Shown: one piece after another, positions 63,956-64,000 of the stretch
Layout of the letters: each line of letters opens with the position of its first letter
Position numbering within the stretch: position 1 is the stretch's first letter
Assembly: GCA_964036155.1 (NCBI GenBank)
Contig: OZ038423.1
Location: 49,925,249-49,989,248 of the forward strand
From: Diploscapter coronatus
Lineage: Eukaryota; Nematoda; Chromadorea; Rhabditida; Rhabditidae
DNA: 64,000 nt
Direction of reading: 5' to 3'
Position numbers and translations under genes: made by a program
The notes under the pieces: model-generated
What the model was told of the DNA's origin: nothing
Database searches by the model: none
What the model saw: only the letters and a program-made list of their open reading frames with translations

Positions 63956-64000
63956 ATATTTGCTTTTCCGAAATATCCGTCTCGTCGGTATTTGCACCAT

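Noticed and set aside
1..64000. tRNA, rRNA, SL RNA genes or CRISPR arrays
   Set aside because: I looked for B-box-like GTTCGA motifs, spliced-leader-like sequence and regularly spaced repeats and found none convincing.

Overview
The window reads as nuclear DNA of a nematode, or a close invertebrate relative. Genes are split by many short introns that start GT and end in TTTCAG or TTTTAG. The gene content is also nematode-like: a cellular RNA-dependent RNA polymerase, tandem small receptor tyrosine kinases, a sigma-type glutathione S-transferase, an ShKT/mucin secreted protein and an F-box gene. I assembled exons by eye from splice signals, phase and protein resemblance, so outer gene limits are firmer than individual exon edges. 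No species is claimed.

Layout. At 1-2587 lie the 3' end of one gene and a complete secreted helical-protein gene with one in-frame stop. At 3132-11762 (+) is a full-length RdRP with an intact DxDGD active site, a roughly 1.1 kb foldback transposon in one intron and an RG/Q-rich C-terminal tail. At 13471-22962 (+) are three tandem paralogs that join a C3HC4 RING finger, a coiled coil (short in the third) and one to four RRMs; the third has a long RG/S-rich tail. At 25078-28432 (+) is an SLC46-like MFS transporter. At 28781-30802 is a 2 kb inverted repeat that carries a small membrane ORF on each arm. Next come three minus-strand genes: two tandem receptor tyrosine kinases (30828-34790, 35464-39667) and a cysteine-rich secreted protein (40834-42720).

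At 43062-45178 is a young non-autonomous LTR retrotransposon with apparently identical 376 bp LTRs and a 5 bp target duplication. At 48621-50274 (+) is a small secreted protein resembling the plant self-incompatibility S1 (SPH) family. A sigma-class GST (50872-53508, -) has an old solo LTR and two MITEs in its introns. An F-box protein with GC-rich exons (55117-59001, +) follows, then a ShKT/Thr-rich mucin-like secreted protein (60967-63531, -).

Themes. The RdRP and the neighbouring RING-RRM cluster suggest an RNA-regulation neighbourhood, but this is inference from adjacency and domains only. The introns are heavily colonised by small inverted-repeat elements. The most unusual items are the RING-RRM cluster, the S1-like secreted protein, the novel cysteine-rich ectodomain of the paired kinases, and a long dsRNA-forming inverted repeat inside an RdRP intron.
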